Positions 24,698 to 31,065 are shown, counted from the first letter of the stretch. The stretch: 32,462 nucleotides of DNA from DASPOJ01 sp049790315 (GCA_049790315.1 JBAQYV010000002.1:1-32462), one strand, 5' to 3'. Made by a program: numbers and translations. The notes: generated from the sequence alone by a model not told the origin.

Positions 24698-25171
24698 CTA
24701 AGGCTCATTTTTCAATAGCCGCGCCAAAACCTCCGGCGCGACATAGAAGCTCGTAGCTTCCAAGCGTTTCACCGCCGCGCGAAGGTCCAGCAGACCGAGC
24801 GTCGCACCTTCGCGCAGCACTCCCAACGTACCCATCACCGGGATTCCGCGCTTCTCGGCTGCCTGCCGTCCCTGCCGGTCGTCCACAATCAATTGATCGG
24901 CGTGTAGCTCCCCCGCGAGCATGATCGCGTCGCGCTCGCCCGCGTCCAGCGAGGCCAGCGACGTGTCCAGCGCACTCGCAGGCCCTCGAACCTCAAGCCA
25001 CGCGGGAAATTGAGCGATCCAATTCCGAACCACCTGCGGCGCTGAAGCGCGCAAAAGCTCCTCGCGCACCGCATGCGGAATCACGACCCTGCCATACATC
25101 TTTGTGAGGATGTCGATCTCTTCGATAAGAATCAGGTAGTTGATCGGCGAGGTGTCGGCGACAACGATCAT
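24698..25171 (-). CDS. PIN-domain toxin, DUF3368 type
   Basis: This 157-aa protein is a PIN-fold ribonuclease of the DUF3368 subgroup. Seen: first catalytic Asp in MIVVADTSPINYLILIEEID, a Glu at HAVREELLR, the acidic pair in SLDAGERDAIMLAGEL, and the last acidic site LIVDDRQGRQAAEKRGIPV. All metal-binding positions look intact. Known toxins of this fold cut RNA and are held in check by the antitoxin encoded just upstream. The ATG at 25171 is 32 nt after the antitoxin stop and has no obvious ribosome-binding site. The pair is in the usual antitoxin-first order. Confidence 0.88.
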   Translation of the reverse strand: MIVVADTSPINYLILIEEIDILTKMYGRVVIPHAVREELLRASAPQVVRNWIAQFPAWLEVRGPASALDTSLASLDAGERDAIMLAGELHADQLIVDDRQGRQAAEKRGIPVMGTLGVLREGATLGLLDLRAAVKRLEATSFYVAPEVLARLLKNEP

Positions 25172-25203
25172 TCTAAGCGCGGTTCACTCGAAGCCTTCTC
25201 GTA

Positions 25204-25473
25204 TCAGGCCCTTCCGCGCAATTTTTCCGCGGTCACTTGGTCTTGCTCTAATTCCGCAATATCGTAATGTAGAAAAACCCCATGCTGCTTCAGAAACGCA
25301 TGCACTTCCATTCGCGTCTCGAATCCTAGCATCTCGCGGATGGCCGATTCGGCTAGCAGTCCCGTGCGATAGCCCTCTAGGGCCAACGCCTCAAGCGCCA
25401 CACGCGCCGGCTCCTTGCCCTCGGAAACCACCTGCCGCGCGAGCTCGTCCGGGATATTGAGGATGATCTCCAC
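25204..25473 (-). CDS. UPF0175-family antitoxin
   Basis: This 89-aa protein begins MEIILNIPDELARQVVSEGK and contains ALEGYRTGLLAESAIREMLG and RMEVHAFLKQHGVFLHYDI, the UPF0175 pattern: a short helix-turn-helix-like antitoxin commonly paired with DUF3368 PIN toxins. The GTG at 25473 was preferred over an in-frame ATG at 25503, because the ten residues in between are unlike the family and a TATCCT box ends 6 nt before the GTG. It is the first gene of the two-gene minus-strand unit and probably represses its own promoter (known for such pairs; not shown here). Confidence 0.82.
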   Translation of the reverse strand: MEIILNIPDELARQVVSEGKEPARVALEALALEGYRTGLLAESAIREMLGFETRMEVHAFLKQHGVFLHYDIAELEQDQVTAEKLRGRA

Positions 25474-25479
25474 AGGCAA

Positions 25480-25485
25480 AGGATA
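25480..25485 (-). promoter_or_regulatory. -10 box candidate of the antitoxin-toxin unit
   Basis: TATCCT on the minus strand, 6 nt before the GTG start. No -35 box is evident, so the call is weak; if correct, the message is leaderless. Confidence 0.3.
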
Positions 25486-25589
25486 ACACACGCGCTCTTG
25501 CATACGCGTCCCAGCGCTCCACCTTGTTAACGAGCACCTGCTGATCGGTCGCGAACCCGCGCACTTCGTAAATCCCGTGGGAATTCGGT

Positions 25590-25622
25590 CTTACTCCATG
25601 GTGAAGTAAGTGGTGTTATCAT
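25590..25622 (+). promoter_or_regulatory. 21-bp palindrome and -10 box upstream of the Shedu gene
   Basis: CTTACTCCA-TGG-TGAAGTAAG (25590-25610) is a 9-bp inverted repeat with one mismatch. A TATCAT box follows at 25617-25622, 6 nt later. The palindrome would lie in the spacer/-35 region, where a repressor would block polymerase. No regulator gene is adjacent. Confidence 0.4.
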
Positions 25623-25663
25623 CCGCGGATGCGGAATGGGAAAGCGGGAAGAGGTGGCACGCG

Positions 25664-26773
25664 ATGCCCTGGCAAACAGATTTCGTGGTTGGTAGAGACA
25701 ATTTCAGCGACCTGATCATCAACCTGACTGCACAAGACTCATTCTATTATTTTTCGAATCAGCGGGACCACCGCCTAATCAAGCGCTTCGTGCTCGACTG
25801 CACCCGCCCGAACGTCCTTTATTGCTGCGAGGTCTCGCTAATCAAAAAGAAAGACAAGTTTACGCCACGCCTACACCTCACCGTAAGGGACCAATACGGT
25901 CGCCTAAAAACTCGATCTCTGAAGAACGGAGAGACTATCGGGCTGAAAGCCTCTGTCAGCCTAAAAGAATGCTACGTGCAATTCTGGCAGCTTATCTCCT
26001 ACCTGAAGACGCTTGGTGACATTGAGGGAATTCCTGAAGGGAGCTTCTCCTTGGTGTCGAAGAAAGATGTCGAGATTGTCGCGGCACTCCGCGAGCGAGA
26101 TCCGGAGAGCATTAAGAGCATTATCAAACAATTATCCGCCGGCGTGCCGCTCTCGCAAGAGGAAGTAAACGAGCTCTTACAACGAAAGAAACGCTTGAAG
26201 GAATTCGAGGATCCCCTCGTTCAATCCGCCTCAGAACATCACTGGCAGGACTTTTTCGAAGATAATAAGTGGATTTTCGGCTACGGTCTGAACTACGTGA
26301 TCTTAAGCGTCCAGGGCCAAGCCTACGTGGGAGGAAAGCAGTTCAACCGGAGGGGCGGACAGACTCCCGACTTCATCGGCATAACGAGCGGCGACGTCCG
26401 ATTCACCGTTCTTGTCGAAATCAAAATGCCCTCCACTTCTTTGCTGGATGGAACAGCCGAAATGAGAAACGGAGCCTGGAGCTTATCAAAAGAGCTAACG
26501 GACGCACTGGCGCAGACACAAGCGAATGTTGATCGATGGAATCGTGAGGGCGCGAGAACCGATGAAAACCGCGACACGCTGGAGCGTGCCGGAATCTACA
26601 CTGTGAAACCTAAGGGAATCATCGTAATCGGTAGGCTCGCCCAAGTGAGGGATGACCTACACAAGCTGCAGACGTTCGAACGCTTCCGGCGATCGATCTA
26701 CGACGTGGAGATCATCACCTTCGACGAGTTGTTCGACCGGGCGCGGTTCATCGTAGAACATACGACTTCCTAG
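25664..26773 (+). CDS. sduA: Shedu anti-phage defence nuclease (SduA, DUF4263)
   Basis: This 369-aa protein has the C-terminal DUF4263 domain that defines Shedu: HHWQDFFEDNKWIFGYGLNY, then the PD-(D/E)XK nuclease core with Asp in GGQTPDFIGITSGD, Glu-x-Lys in FTVLVEIKMPSTSLL, and the following helix with Gln, TDALAQTQANVDRW; the end has GIIVIGRLAQVRDDLHKLQT. The N-terminal 190 residues are variable, as is usual, and include a beta-rich part and a helical linker. Known: Shedu is a single-gene anti-phage system that cuts nucleic acid. The start at 25664 follows AGAGG; a GTG at 25610 would add 18 residues. GC content is lower than in the flanks, which suggests transfer. Confidence 0.85.
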   Translation: MPWQTDFVVGRDNFSDLIINLTAQDSFYYFSNQRDHRLIKRFVLDCTRPNVLYCCEVSLIKKKDKFTPRLHLTVRDQYGRLKTRSLKNGETIGLKASVSLKECYVQFWQLISYLKTLGDIEGIPEGSFSLVSKKDVEIVAALRERDPESIKSIIKQLSAGVPLSQEEVNELLQRKKRLKEFEDPLVQSASEHHWQDFFEDNKWIFGYGLNYVILSVQGQAYVGGKQFNRRGGQTPDFIGITSGDVRFTVLVEIKMPSTSLLDGTAEMRNGAWSLSKELTDALAQTQANVDRWNREGARTDENRDTLERAGIYTVKPKGIIVIGRLAQVRDDLHKLQTFERFRRSIYDVEIITFDELFDRARFIVEHTTS

Positions 26774-26853
26774 ACGATAGCGGGAACTCACCGGGGGGAA
26801 ATGTCAGCCACCAATTTCCTCATCGTCTTCAGGATCCCAGCCCGGGGGCTTGC

Positions 26854-27177
26854 TTAGGTCCGTCTTTGCCCTATCCTGAGCAGCGCGGCTAACTCGTCGA
26901 GCGAAAGATCGCTTACGTCATCGTGCAAAAGTATCGGGCTCCCATCGTCATCAAACTCGGCCATAAAGCGAACGAGCTTGAGAGTGGGCCTGCCGTCCCA
27001 TACGGGTCGAACCAGGCATTTTTCTCCAAAGTTCAAAGCGACCCCAGTTCTCAGCTGTTTTAGTGTGCGGTACCGGACGATTCTTGGATGCTTCTTCAGA
27101 AAGTCCATTAAGGCGTGAATAAGATCGGCTCTTTTCTGGAGAGCGAACAACCTCCTTGCCAGCGCCTTATTCGACAT
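26854..27177 (-). CDS. Uncharacterised 107-aa protein, possible partner of the RES-domain protein
   Basis: This protein begins MSNKALARRLFALQKRADLI with a basic helical half and ends in an acidic half (FDDDGSPILLHDDVSDLSLD). GAGG 7 nt upstream supports the ATG at 27177. I do not recognise a family. It follows the RES-domain gene by 50 nt on the same strand; together with its size and charge layout this makes an antitoxin or immunity role possible, but no known antitoxin fold (Xre-type helix-turn-helix) is visible. Confidence 0.65.
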   Translation of the reverse strand: MSNKALARRLFALQKRADLIHALMDFLKKHPRIVRYRTLKQLRTGVALNFGEKCLVRPVWDGRPTLKLVRFMAEFDDDGSPILLHDDVSDLSLDELAALLRIGQRRT

Positions 27178-27227
27178 GACCGCACCTCAGGGGAACCACC
27201 TCCACGCTATTGGGTGGAACATCCCGC

Positions 27228-28010
27228 TCATGTACCGCCGACAGGTCCTCTTGAAGCAGGTGGCATGAAGTATGGGTTGGCCGCCATCGAAACATCCAAT
27301 TTCACGCCGCTAATCTCGACGAGGTCACATCTCACCAACTCAGCAGCAGTTGGGTCGAAAACTACGACGTTGTGGCCTGGGCCAAGGGAACTCCCATATG
27401 CAACGCCGTCGAGACCACTTTCCCGAAAGAATTCGGCCAAGACCTGCGTGGGCACGTAATCCGCCGTGTCATCGCCCGATGTTACCGGGCGCGTGAATGC
27501 ACGGTCAATGTCCCGCCAGACCCGTCGCTCGCGTTCTTCGGGGCTCGGCTCAGCCGAGTACACCATTATCCGGCGATCGTCAGACACGGCGTTGACGACT
27601 CGAAGGTCACGAGTCAACTCAAACGCCCCAACAGAAACTACCGAACCGATCCACGGCCGAACTTCTGCCACCGCCGTCTGCTCCTGAGTTGCGGTGTAGA
27701 GGTAAGGAATACCCTTTGGGTTGGCTCGGCCCTCGCGCGCGCGATCAACGAGTGGTTTCATGCGCTCAGGCTCCAGCGGCGCAGGCTGCTCGTCGCTGGC
27801 GTCGTCCCCATGACCCACAGTGATCCAGCTTTGCCCAAGCTGTGCGCGCCACAGGTGCGACCCGGCGGGGATAACCTCCTGTCGCTTCGCGCTGGTCGCA
27901 AGAACGACGCCCAAGAATTCAGCTTGCTCTTCGTTTCTCGTAAAACGCCGCTGAGTCGCAATCAATTCCGCAAATCGCTGATAGCTCCGATACGATCTGA
28001 ACTCCGCCAT
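27228..28010 (-). CDS. RES-domain protein with N-terminal HEPN/RES-type domain
   Basis: This 260-aa protein has an N-terminal helical region (SYQRFAELIATQRRFTRNEE, then FLGVVLATSAKRQEVI) like the domain often fused before RES, and a RES domain from about residue 55: GSHLWRAQLG with the Arg, YLYTATQEQTAVAEVRP with the Glu, and DGVAYGSSLGPGHNVVVFD with the Ser. Known: RES toxins of Xre-RES pairs break down NAD+. Here the antitoxin gene normally placed upstream is missing; a 107-aa gene lies downstream instead. GGAAGG 5 nt before the ATG at 28010 fixes the start. It may be a toxin or a defence effector. Confidence 0.8.
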   Translation of the reverse strand: MAEFRSYRSYQRFAELIATQRRFTRNEEQAEFLGVVLATSAKRQEVIPAGSHLWRAQLGQSWITVGHGDDASDEQPAPLEPERMKPLVDRAREGRANPKGIPYLYTATQEQTAVAEVRPWIGSVVSVGAFELTRDLRVVNAVSDDRRIMVYSAEPSPEERERRVWRDIDRAFTRPVTSGDDTADYVPTQVLAEFFRESGLDGVAYGSSLGPGHNVVVFDPTAAELVRCDLVEISGVKLDVSMAANPYFMPPASRGPVGGT

Positions 28011-28097
28011 GCACACCTTCCAACCCGCACAATCATGCCCACGCCCGCCAGTCTACTCGACGCGACAGCCACGACGAACGAAGTACGGTTGGCTCTT

Positions 28098-28103
28098 ATT
28101 ATA
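28098..28103 (-). promoter_or_regulatory. -10 box upstream of the RES gene
   Basis: TATAAT on the minus strand, about 88 nt before the RES start. The -35 region (about AACGCG) is poor, so the call rests on the perfect -10 alone. Confidence 0.3.
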
Positions 28104-28178
28104 GGGCCACTCGTTTCGTTCGCGTTCCCCGCTGTGCGTTACGCTCTGTGGAAATCCATTCGAATTCATATTTAGGTA

Positions 28179-28207
28179 TTGACTCTACTGTATACATATG
28201 CTATCCT
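28179..28207 (+). promoter_or_regulatory. Sigma-70 promoter of the RINTS-repeat frame, likely leaderless
   Basis: TTGACT-N17-TATCCT; the -10 box ends 5 nt before an ATG at 28213, so the message would begin at or next to the start codon. Confidence 0.6.
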
Positions 28208-28212
28208 TGCGC

Positions 28213-28500
28213 ATGTTCGCCCGCAAATCATTCGAATTGTTGCCCCACAACCCACGCAGAATCAATACTTCCGGACAGTCGCGTTTTAACTCTTCTAGAA
28301 TCAACACTTCCAAGAAATTCTCAATTTCCTGCATCTCTCTGATTAACAAGGATTTCAACCCTACTAGAATCAACACTTCTGGGAACAAGGACTTAAAGTC
28401 TAATCATTTCAACACTTCCGGCGCAAAGGACTTAAAGTCGTTTAGAATCAACACTTCCAAAAAACAGGGTAAGTATCCCTTGTGGACAAGTAGCTGCTAG
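28213..28500 (+). CDS. RINTS tandem-repeat small protein, truncated by an insertion
   Basis: This 95-aa basic frame begins MFARKSFELLPHNPR and then carries units of 13 residues: RINTSGQSRFNSS, RINTSKKF..., RINTSGNKDLKSN, HFNTSGAKDLKSF, RINTSKK. The frame is kept through all units. The last ten residues (GKYPLWTSSC) and the stop codon come from the end of the inserted transposon, so the original C-terminus continued past 31057, where the frame would run into a Gly/Arg-rich stretch. There is no ribosome-binding site, but a promoter ends just before the ATG. It could equally be a non-coding repeat RNA; I know no family for it. Very low GC compared with the flanks. Confidence 0.45.
   Translation: MFARKSFELLPHNPRRINTSGQSRFNSSRINTSKKFSISCISLINKDFNPTRINTSGNKDLKSNHFNTSGAKDLKSFRINTSKKQGKYPLWTSSC
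28258..28464 (+). repeat. Tandem array of 39-bp units (AGAATCAACACTTC...AAGGACTTAAAGTC)
   Basis: Units start at 28258, 28297, about 28336 (with a 9-bp deletion), 28366, 28405 and 28444, so the period is 39 bp. Each unit starts AGAATCAACACTTC or a close variant. Two units carry the self-complementary string GACTTAAAGTC, 39 bp apart at 28390 and 28429. It is not CRISPR: the parts between the cores are related to each other, not unique spacers. Confidence 0.85.
28459..28467 (+). repeat. Left target-site duplication
   Basis: AAAAAACAG, directly before the left terminal inverted repeat; an identical copy lies at 31057-31065. Members of the IS1595 family duplicate 8 bp; 8 or 9 bp can be drawn here. 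Confidence 0.7.
28468..28492 (+). repeat. Left terminal inverted repeat
   Basis: Begins GGTAAGTATCCCTTG and ends ACAAGTA. The right end read inward begins GGTAATTATCCCTTG and ends ACAAGTA; four mismatches in 25 bases. Confidence 0.8.
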
Positions 28501-28528
28501 AATGAGGTTGCGTGACAGGCAGCGACTT

Positions 28529-28705
28529 TTAAAGCGGTCTGACCTGAAACCAGAAAAAAGTAAGGCCAATGGAAGGAATCGAGCACCACAGTAGAACTAC
28601 CCAGAGCGGTCCATTTTGTCCCGCTCCGGGGATAAACGCAGCGGGTACGAACATGATGCAAAAGAACGAGAGATAAACACTGAGCACCTTTCCAAGCTTC
28701 GTCAT
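28529..28705 (-). CDS. 58-aa two-helix membrane protein, transposon passenger
   Basis: A short gene with a clear GGAGGA site 7 nt before the ATG at 28705. The protein starts MTKLGKVLSVYLSFFCIMFV, turns at PAAFIPGAGQNGP, has a second hydrophobic helix LWVVLLWCSIPSIGLTFF and ends QVRPL. It begins 21 nt after the DUF3800 stop, so the two are almost certainly co-transcribed. No family recognised; the size and layout resemble small membrane-acting toxins, holins or accessory subunits (inference only). Confidence 0.7.
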   Translation of the reverse strand: MTKLGKVLSVYLSFFCIMFVPAAFIPGAGQNGPLWVVLLWCSIPSIGLTFFWFQVRPL

Positions 28706-28726
28706 CGCACAATCCTCCGCCAGTGG

Positions 28727-29494
28727 CTAGGAACGCGGTTCTTCGTACATGGGAGTTAGCGAAAAGAACTTTTCCAATGCAGCGCCAGTCACCCAAGTAT
28801 GTTTTAGCTTGTCTCCCGCGGCTTCGATAAAAGCCTGATAATCCAATCGCGGCTTTGCCTGCTGCCCTGTTTTGTATTTGTCGATGTAAAACTTGTTCCA
28901 GTGCCACGCCATAAAATCGGCCACGTCTGTTCCGTAAGCGAAACCTTTTTCAACCTGAGCAAACGAGCTGACGCGAACGATCGGGCCTGATAGTGGATGG
29001 TTTCTAATCTTTTCTACCATCGCCGAGGTCTCCCCGATGCCTAGCTCGCCGGACTCTATGAAGTACGCAAATTTTTCGGATGGACACGTGGTCTGACGCC
29101 AGAATCCATTGAATACTAGGCAGATATGAACCGCGTGTGCGTGCACGCTAGAGCCGTAACGGTCCAACCATCCGGGCGGCGCAACGCGATTAAATTCAGC
29201 GGGATTAAATTGGAATGTGTGCCCCCTGTAGATGGCGTTTCCCAACATTCCGGGGATGCGTTTTGAATCGACCTCAAACAGGCGTTCGCGTTCTGGTGTA
29301 TCTCTTTTGAACTCTCCAGCGCCGTTATAAAAATCTGTCGCGTGAAAAGACTTCGCATTCCACGCACTCAGTGTCGGGTTCCATGCTCGCGTGAATTGCT
29401 TGTACGGGGTGCGCTTAAAAATGGCGCACGCGATGGTCATGGCTTCTTCTTCGGCATCGGATTTTGTGCCACGGTCTAGGTAGGCATTAAGCAT
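28727..29494 (-). CDS. DUF3800-like protein, transposon passenger
   Basis: This 255-aa protein opens MLNAYLDRGTKSDAEEEAMT with the early Asp of DUF3800, continues FKRTPYKQFTRAWNPTL and SFHATDFYNGAGEF, and near the end has GTDVADFMAWHWNKFYIDKY, the usual last acidic region. DUF3800 proteins have a predicted RNase H-like fold and occur in defence and mobile contexts; the activity is not known. The common YxDESG has become YLDRG, so one residue of the first motif has changed. The start at 29494 puts the first Asp where the family has it; the longer frame to 29605 is possible. It is third in the element's minus-strand gene row. Confidence 0.7.
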   Translation of the reverse strand: MLNAYLDRGTKSDAEEEAMTIACAIFKRTPYKQFTRAWNPTLSAWNAKSFHATDFYNGAGEFKRDTPERERLFEVDSKRIPGMLGNAIYRGHTFQFNPAEFNRVAPPGWLDRYGSSVHAHAVHICLVFNGFWRQTTCPSEKFAYFIESGELGIGETSAMVEKIRNHPLSGPIVRVSSFAQVEKGFAYGTDVADFMAWHWNKFYIDKYKTGQQAKPRLDYQAFIEAAGDKLKHTWVTGAALEKFFSLTPMYEEPRS

Positions 29495-29625
29495 GACCAG
29501 CAATCCGCTCCCTCGCGGGAGCATGTCATCCAACAACGGGATGATGTCTTCGTGGGGCGGGCGTTTACGAGCAATCGCGCACGCACATTGACTTTGGGCG
29601 CACATGGGCGCACACTCCGTTCTGT

Positions 29626-29778
29626 ATGGAGCGTGAACCCGCTACGCCGCGAACGCGCAAGACGCTTACTCCCTCCGCCAAGACGAAGAAGCGTATGCAA
29701 CCGTTCTCGCGTGATGCGTTCCGCAGCCTGCTAAATAAAGCGATTAAGACGCCCGCTCTGAAACCCTCGACAAGATAG
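29626..29778 (+). CDS. Possible 50-aa basic protein
   Basis: A short plus-strand frame: MEREPATPRTRKTLTPSAKT, then SRDAFRSLLNKAIKTPALKP. It fills the otherwise empty 250-nt gap between the transposase and DUF3800 genes and overlaps the transposase 3' end by 35 nt in the opposite direction. No ribosome-binding site. The second half reads like a real helical protein, but the evidence is thin. Confidence 0.35.
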   Translation: MEREPATPRTRKTLTPSAKTKKRMQPFSRDAFRSLLNKAIKTPALKPSTR

Positions 29779-30676
29779 CACGGAACTGCTGGTTCCCCAT
29801 AAACCGGCGGTTGTAACGGAAAGTGTATTCGTTCAAGTAGGTCTGTAGATATTCCGGCGAAACCGAATGGTACACGCCGCCGATTCCCCGCTTAATTAGA
29901 CTCCAAAACCCTTCCACGCTGTTGGTGTGAATGTCGCCGCGAACGTAAACGCCGTCGCTGTGTTTGATAGTGCGGTGCCGGTAATCCAAATGCTTGCCCT
30001 CTCTGTCGCGCAAGAATGAAATGCGGTTGTAGCTGCTCAGTTCGTCGGTATAAACCATGCTGCCCGGAACGATGTGCTTCTTTACGAGTCCCATTAGGCT
30101 CTTGCTGGTAACGTCTGGGACCGCTTTGGCGATGACTTGACCGCCGCGTTGAACGATTGCGACAACCGGAGTTTTCTTCTTGTCACCGCGCATCGGACGC
30201 CCGCGCTGATACTTCCGGCGACCGCCCATGTAGGTTTCGTCTATCTCGACCGTTGGTCCCTCCAATTGCATGTCGCCTTCTTCGCTCAGTAGCGAGCGAA
30301 TCTGCCGGAACATGCGCCATGCGGTCTTGTAGGTAACGCCAGTCTCGCGCTGAATCTGCTTCGCGGAGATTCCGCAGCGGGTTGAACCCATGAGATAGGC
30401 CGCGTAGAACCATAGACGCAGCGAAGTAGAGGACTTTTGGAAGATGGTTCCCGCCAGCGGGTAGATGTGAGTTCCGCAATGGTCGCAAGCGTATGCGGTG
30501 CGGCCAGTAACGCGATGATGCTTGCGTTCAACGCCGCAGTTGGCGCACTCAGTCACGCCGCCCGGATAGCGTTGCTCTTTGATGTATTCGAGGCACGCGC
30601 TGTCAGTCGGAAACTCTTTGTTGAAGTCTCGCACGGTGTAGCGCAGTTCTTTCGGTATACTCTGTTTGACTTTCAT
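29744..30676 (-). CDS. IS1595-family (ISXO2-like) transposase
   Basis: This 310-aa protein is complete. It has an N-terminal zinc ribbon (CANCGVERKHHRVTGRTAYA, CDHCGTHIYPLAG), a helix-turn-helix-like segment (CGISAKQIQRETGVTYKTAW), and the DDE-type core with acidic sites in VEIDETYMGGRRKYQRGRP, VYTDELSSYNRI and HTNSVEGFWSLIKRGI, then the C-terminal YLNEYTFRYNRR. AGAGGGG 7 nt upstream supports the ATG at 30676. It is preceded by the 87-aa gene (52 nt gap), probably in one transcript. Confidence 0.92.
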   Translation of the reverse strand: MKVKQSIPKELRYTVRDFNKEFPTDSACLEYIKEQRYPGGVTECANCGVERKHHRVTGRTAYACDHCGTHIYPLAGTIFQKSSTSLRLWFYAAYLMGSTRCGISAKQIQRETGVTYKTAWRMFRQIRSLLSEEGDMQLEGPTVEIDETYMGGRRKYQRGRPMRGDKKKTPVVAIVQRGGQVIAKAVPDVTSKSLMGLVKKHIVPGSMVYTDELSSYNRISFLRDREGKHLDYRHRTIKHSDGVYVRGDIHTNSVEGFWSLIKRGIGGVYHSVSPEYLQTYLNEYTFRYNRRFMGNQQFRAILSRVSERAS

Positions 30677-30728
30677 CGTTCTACCCCTCTTGACAGCCGT
30701 GTTCTAATGGATGGTATGAATCGCAAAG

Positions 30729-30992
30729 CTAATTCGCGTCCTTCGGAATTTTCTTCAGTTCGGCGATTGTTAAACGAATCGCTTCTATTGATGCGTTGTG
30801 CGACTGACTTAACTGCCCTTGCTGTGACTGGTCGTATGCCTCAGCAAATCGAACCGCAAACCGTGGATCGCCCGCAGCCAAAGCGTTTGTCAGCGCGTCG
30901 AACCCAACCGCAATATTCCGGATGGACTGCTGCTGCATTAACAAACGCTCGTAAACGTCAATCAAAACCTCATTCCAATCGCCGTCGCTCAT
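30729..30992 (-). CDS. Uncharacterised 87-aa protein, first gene of the transposon
   Basis: Starts MSDGDWNEVLIDVYERLLMQ, is helical throughout and ends TIAELKKIPKDAN. GAGGA 9 nt upstream supports the ATG at 30992. It lies between the element's promoter and the transposase gene, so it may act in transposition or control it, or be a passenger. No family recognised; a coiled-coil character (QQQSIRNIAVGFDALTNALA) is visible. Confidence 0.65.
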   Translation of the reverse strand: MSDGDWNEVLIDVYERLLMQQQSIRNIAVGFDALTNALAAGDPRFAVRFAEAYDQSQQGQLSQSHNASIEAIRLTIAELKKIPKDAN

Positions 30993-31015
30993 CTTAGTAT
31001 GTCCTCACAAGTCAG

Positions 31016-31044
31016 AGCCTACCAAACGCCTTACTTGTTGTCAA
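31016..31044 (-). promoter_or_regulatory. Promoter of the transposon genes, overlapping the right inverted repeat
   Basis: On the minus strand TTGACA-N17-TAGGCT. The perfect -35 box is part of the right terminal inverted repeat, so transposase bound to that end would block transcription. Predicted start near 31010; the 87-aa gene starts at 30992. Confidence 0.7.
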
Positions 31045-31056
31045 GGGATAATTACC
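31032..31056 (-). repeat. Right terminal inverted repeat
   Basis: Read inward on the minus strand, GGTAATTATCCCTTG, then ACA, then ACAAGTA; pairs with 28468-28492. It differs from the left end mainly at the three bases that complete the TTGACA box, so only this end carries a promoter element. Confidence 0.8.
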
Positions 31057-31065
31057 AAAAAACAG
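31057..31065 (+). repeat. Right target-site duplication
   Basis: AAAAAACAG, identical to 28459-28467. Confidence 0.7.

Larger units (their letters stand above)
28468..31056 (-). mobile_element. IS1595-type transposon with passenger genes, 2,589 bp
   Basis: The element is bounded by 25-bp terminal inverted repeats matching at 21 of 25 positions and by a 9-bp direct repeat. It carries, all on the minus strand, an 87-aa protein, the IS1595-type transposase, a DUF3800 protein and a 58-aa membrane protein, plus a possible 50-aa frame on the plus strand. A simple IS of this family is about 1 kb, so roughly 1.5 kb is passenger DNA. It inserted in the tail of the 39-bp repeat array: joining the two flanks across one copy of AAAAAACAG restores a continuous array tail. 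IS1595 relatives with passenger genes are known; this set of passengers is new to me. Confidence 0.8.

Noticed and set aside
28258..28464. The 39-bp array as a CRISPR
   Set aside because: The core is only about 15 bp, the sequences between cores are related to each other, the period codes in frame, and no cas gene is present.
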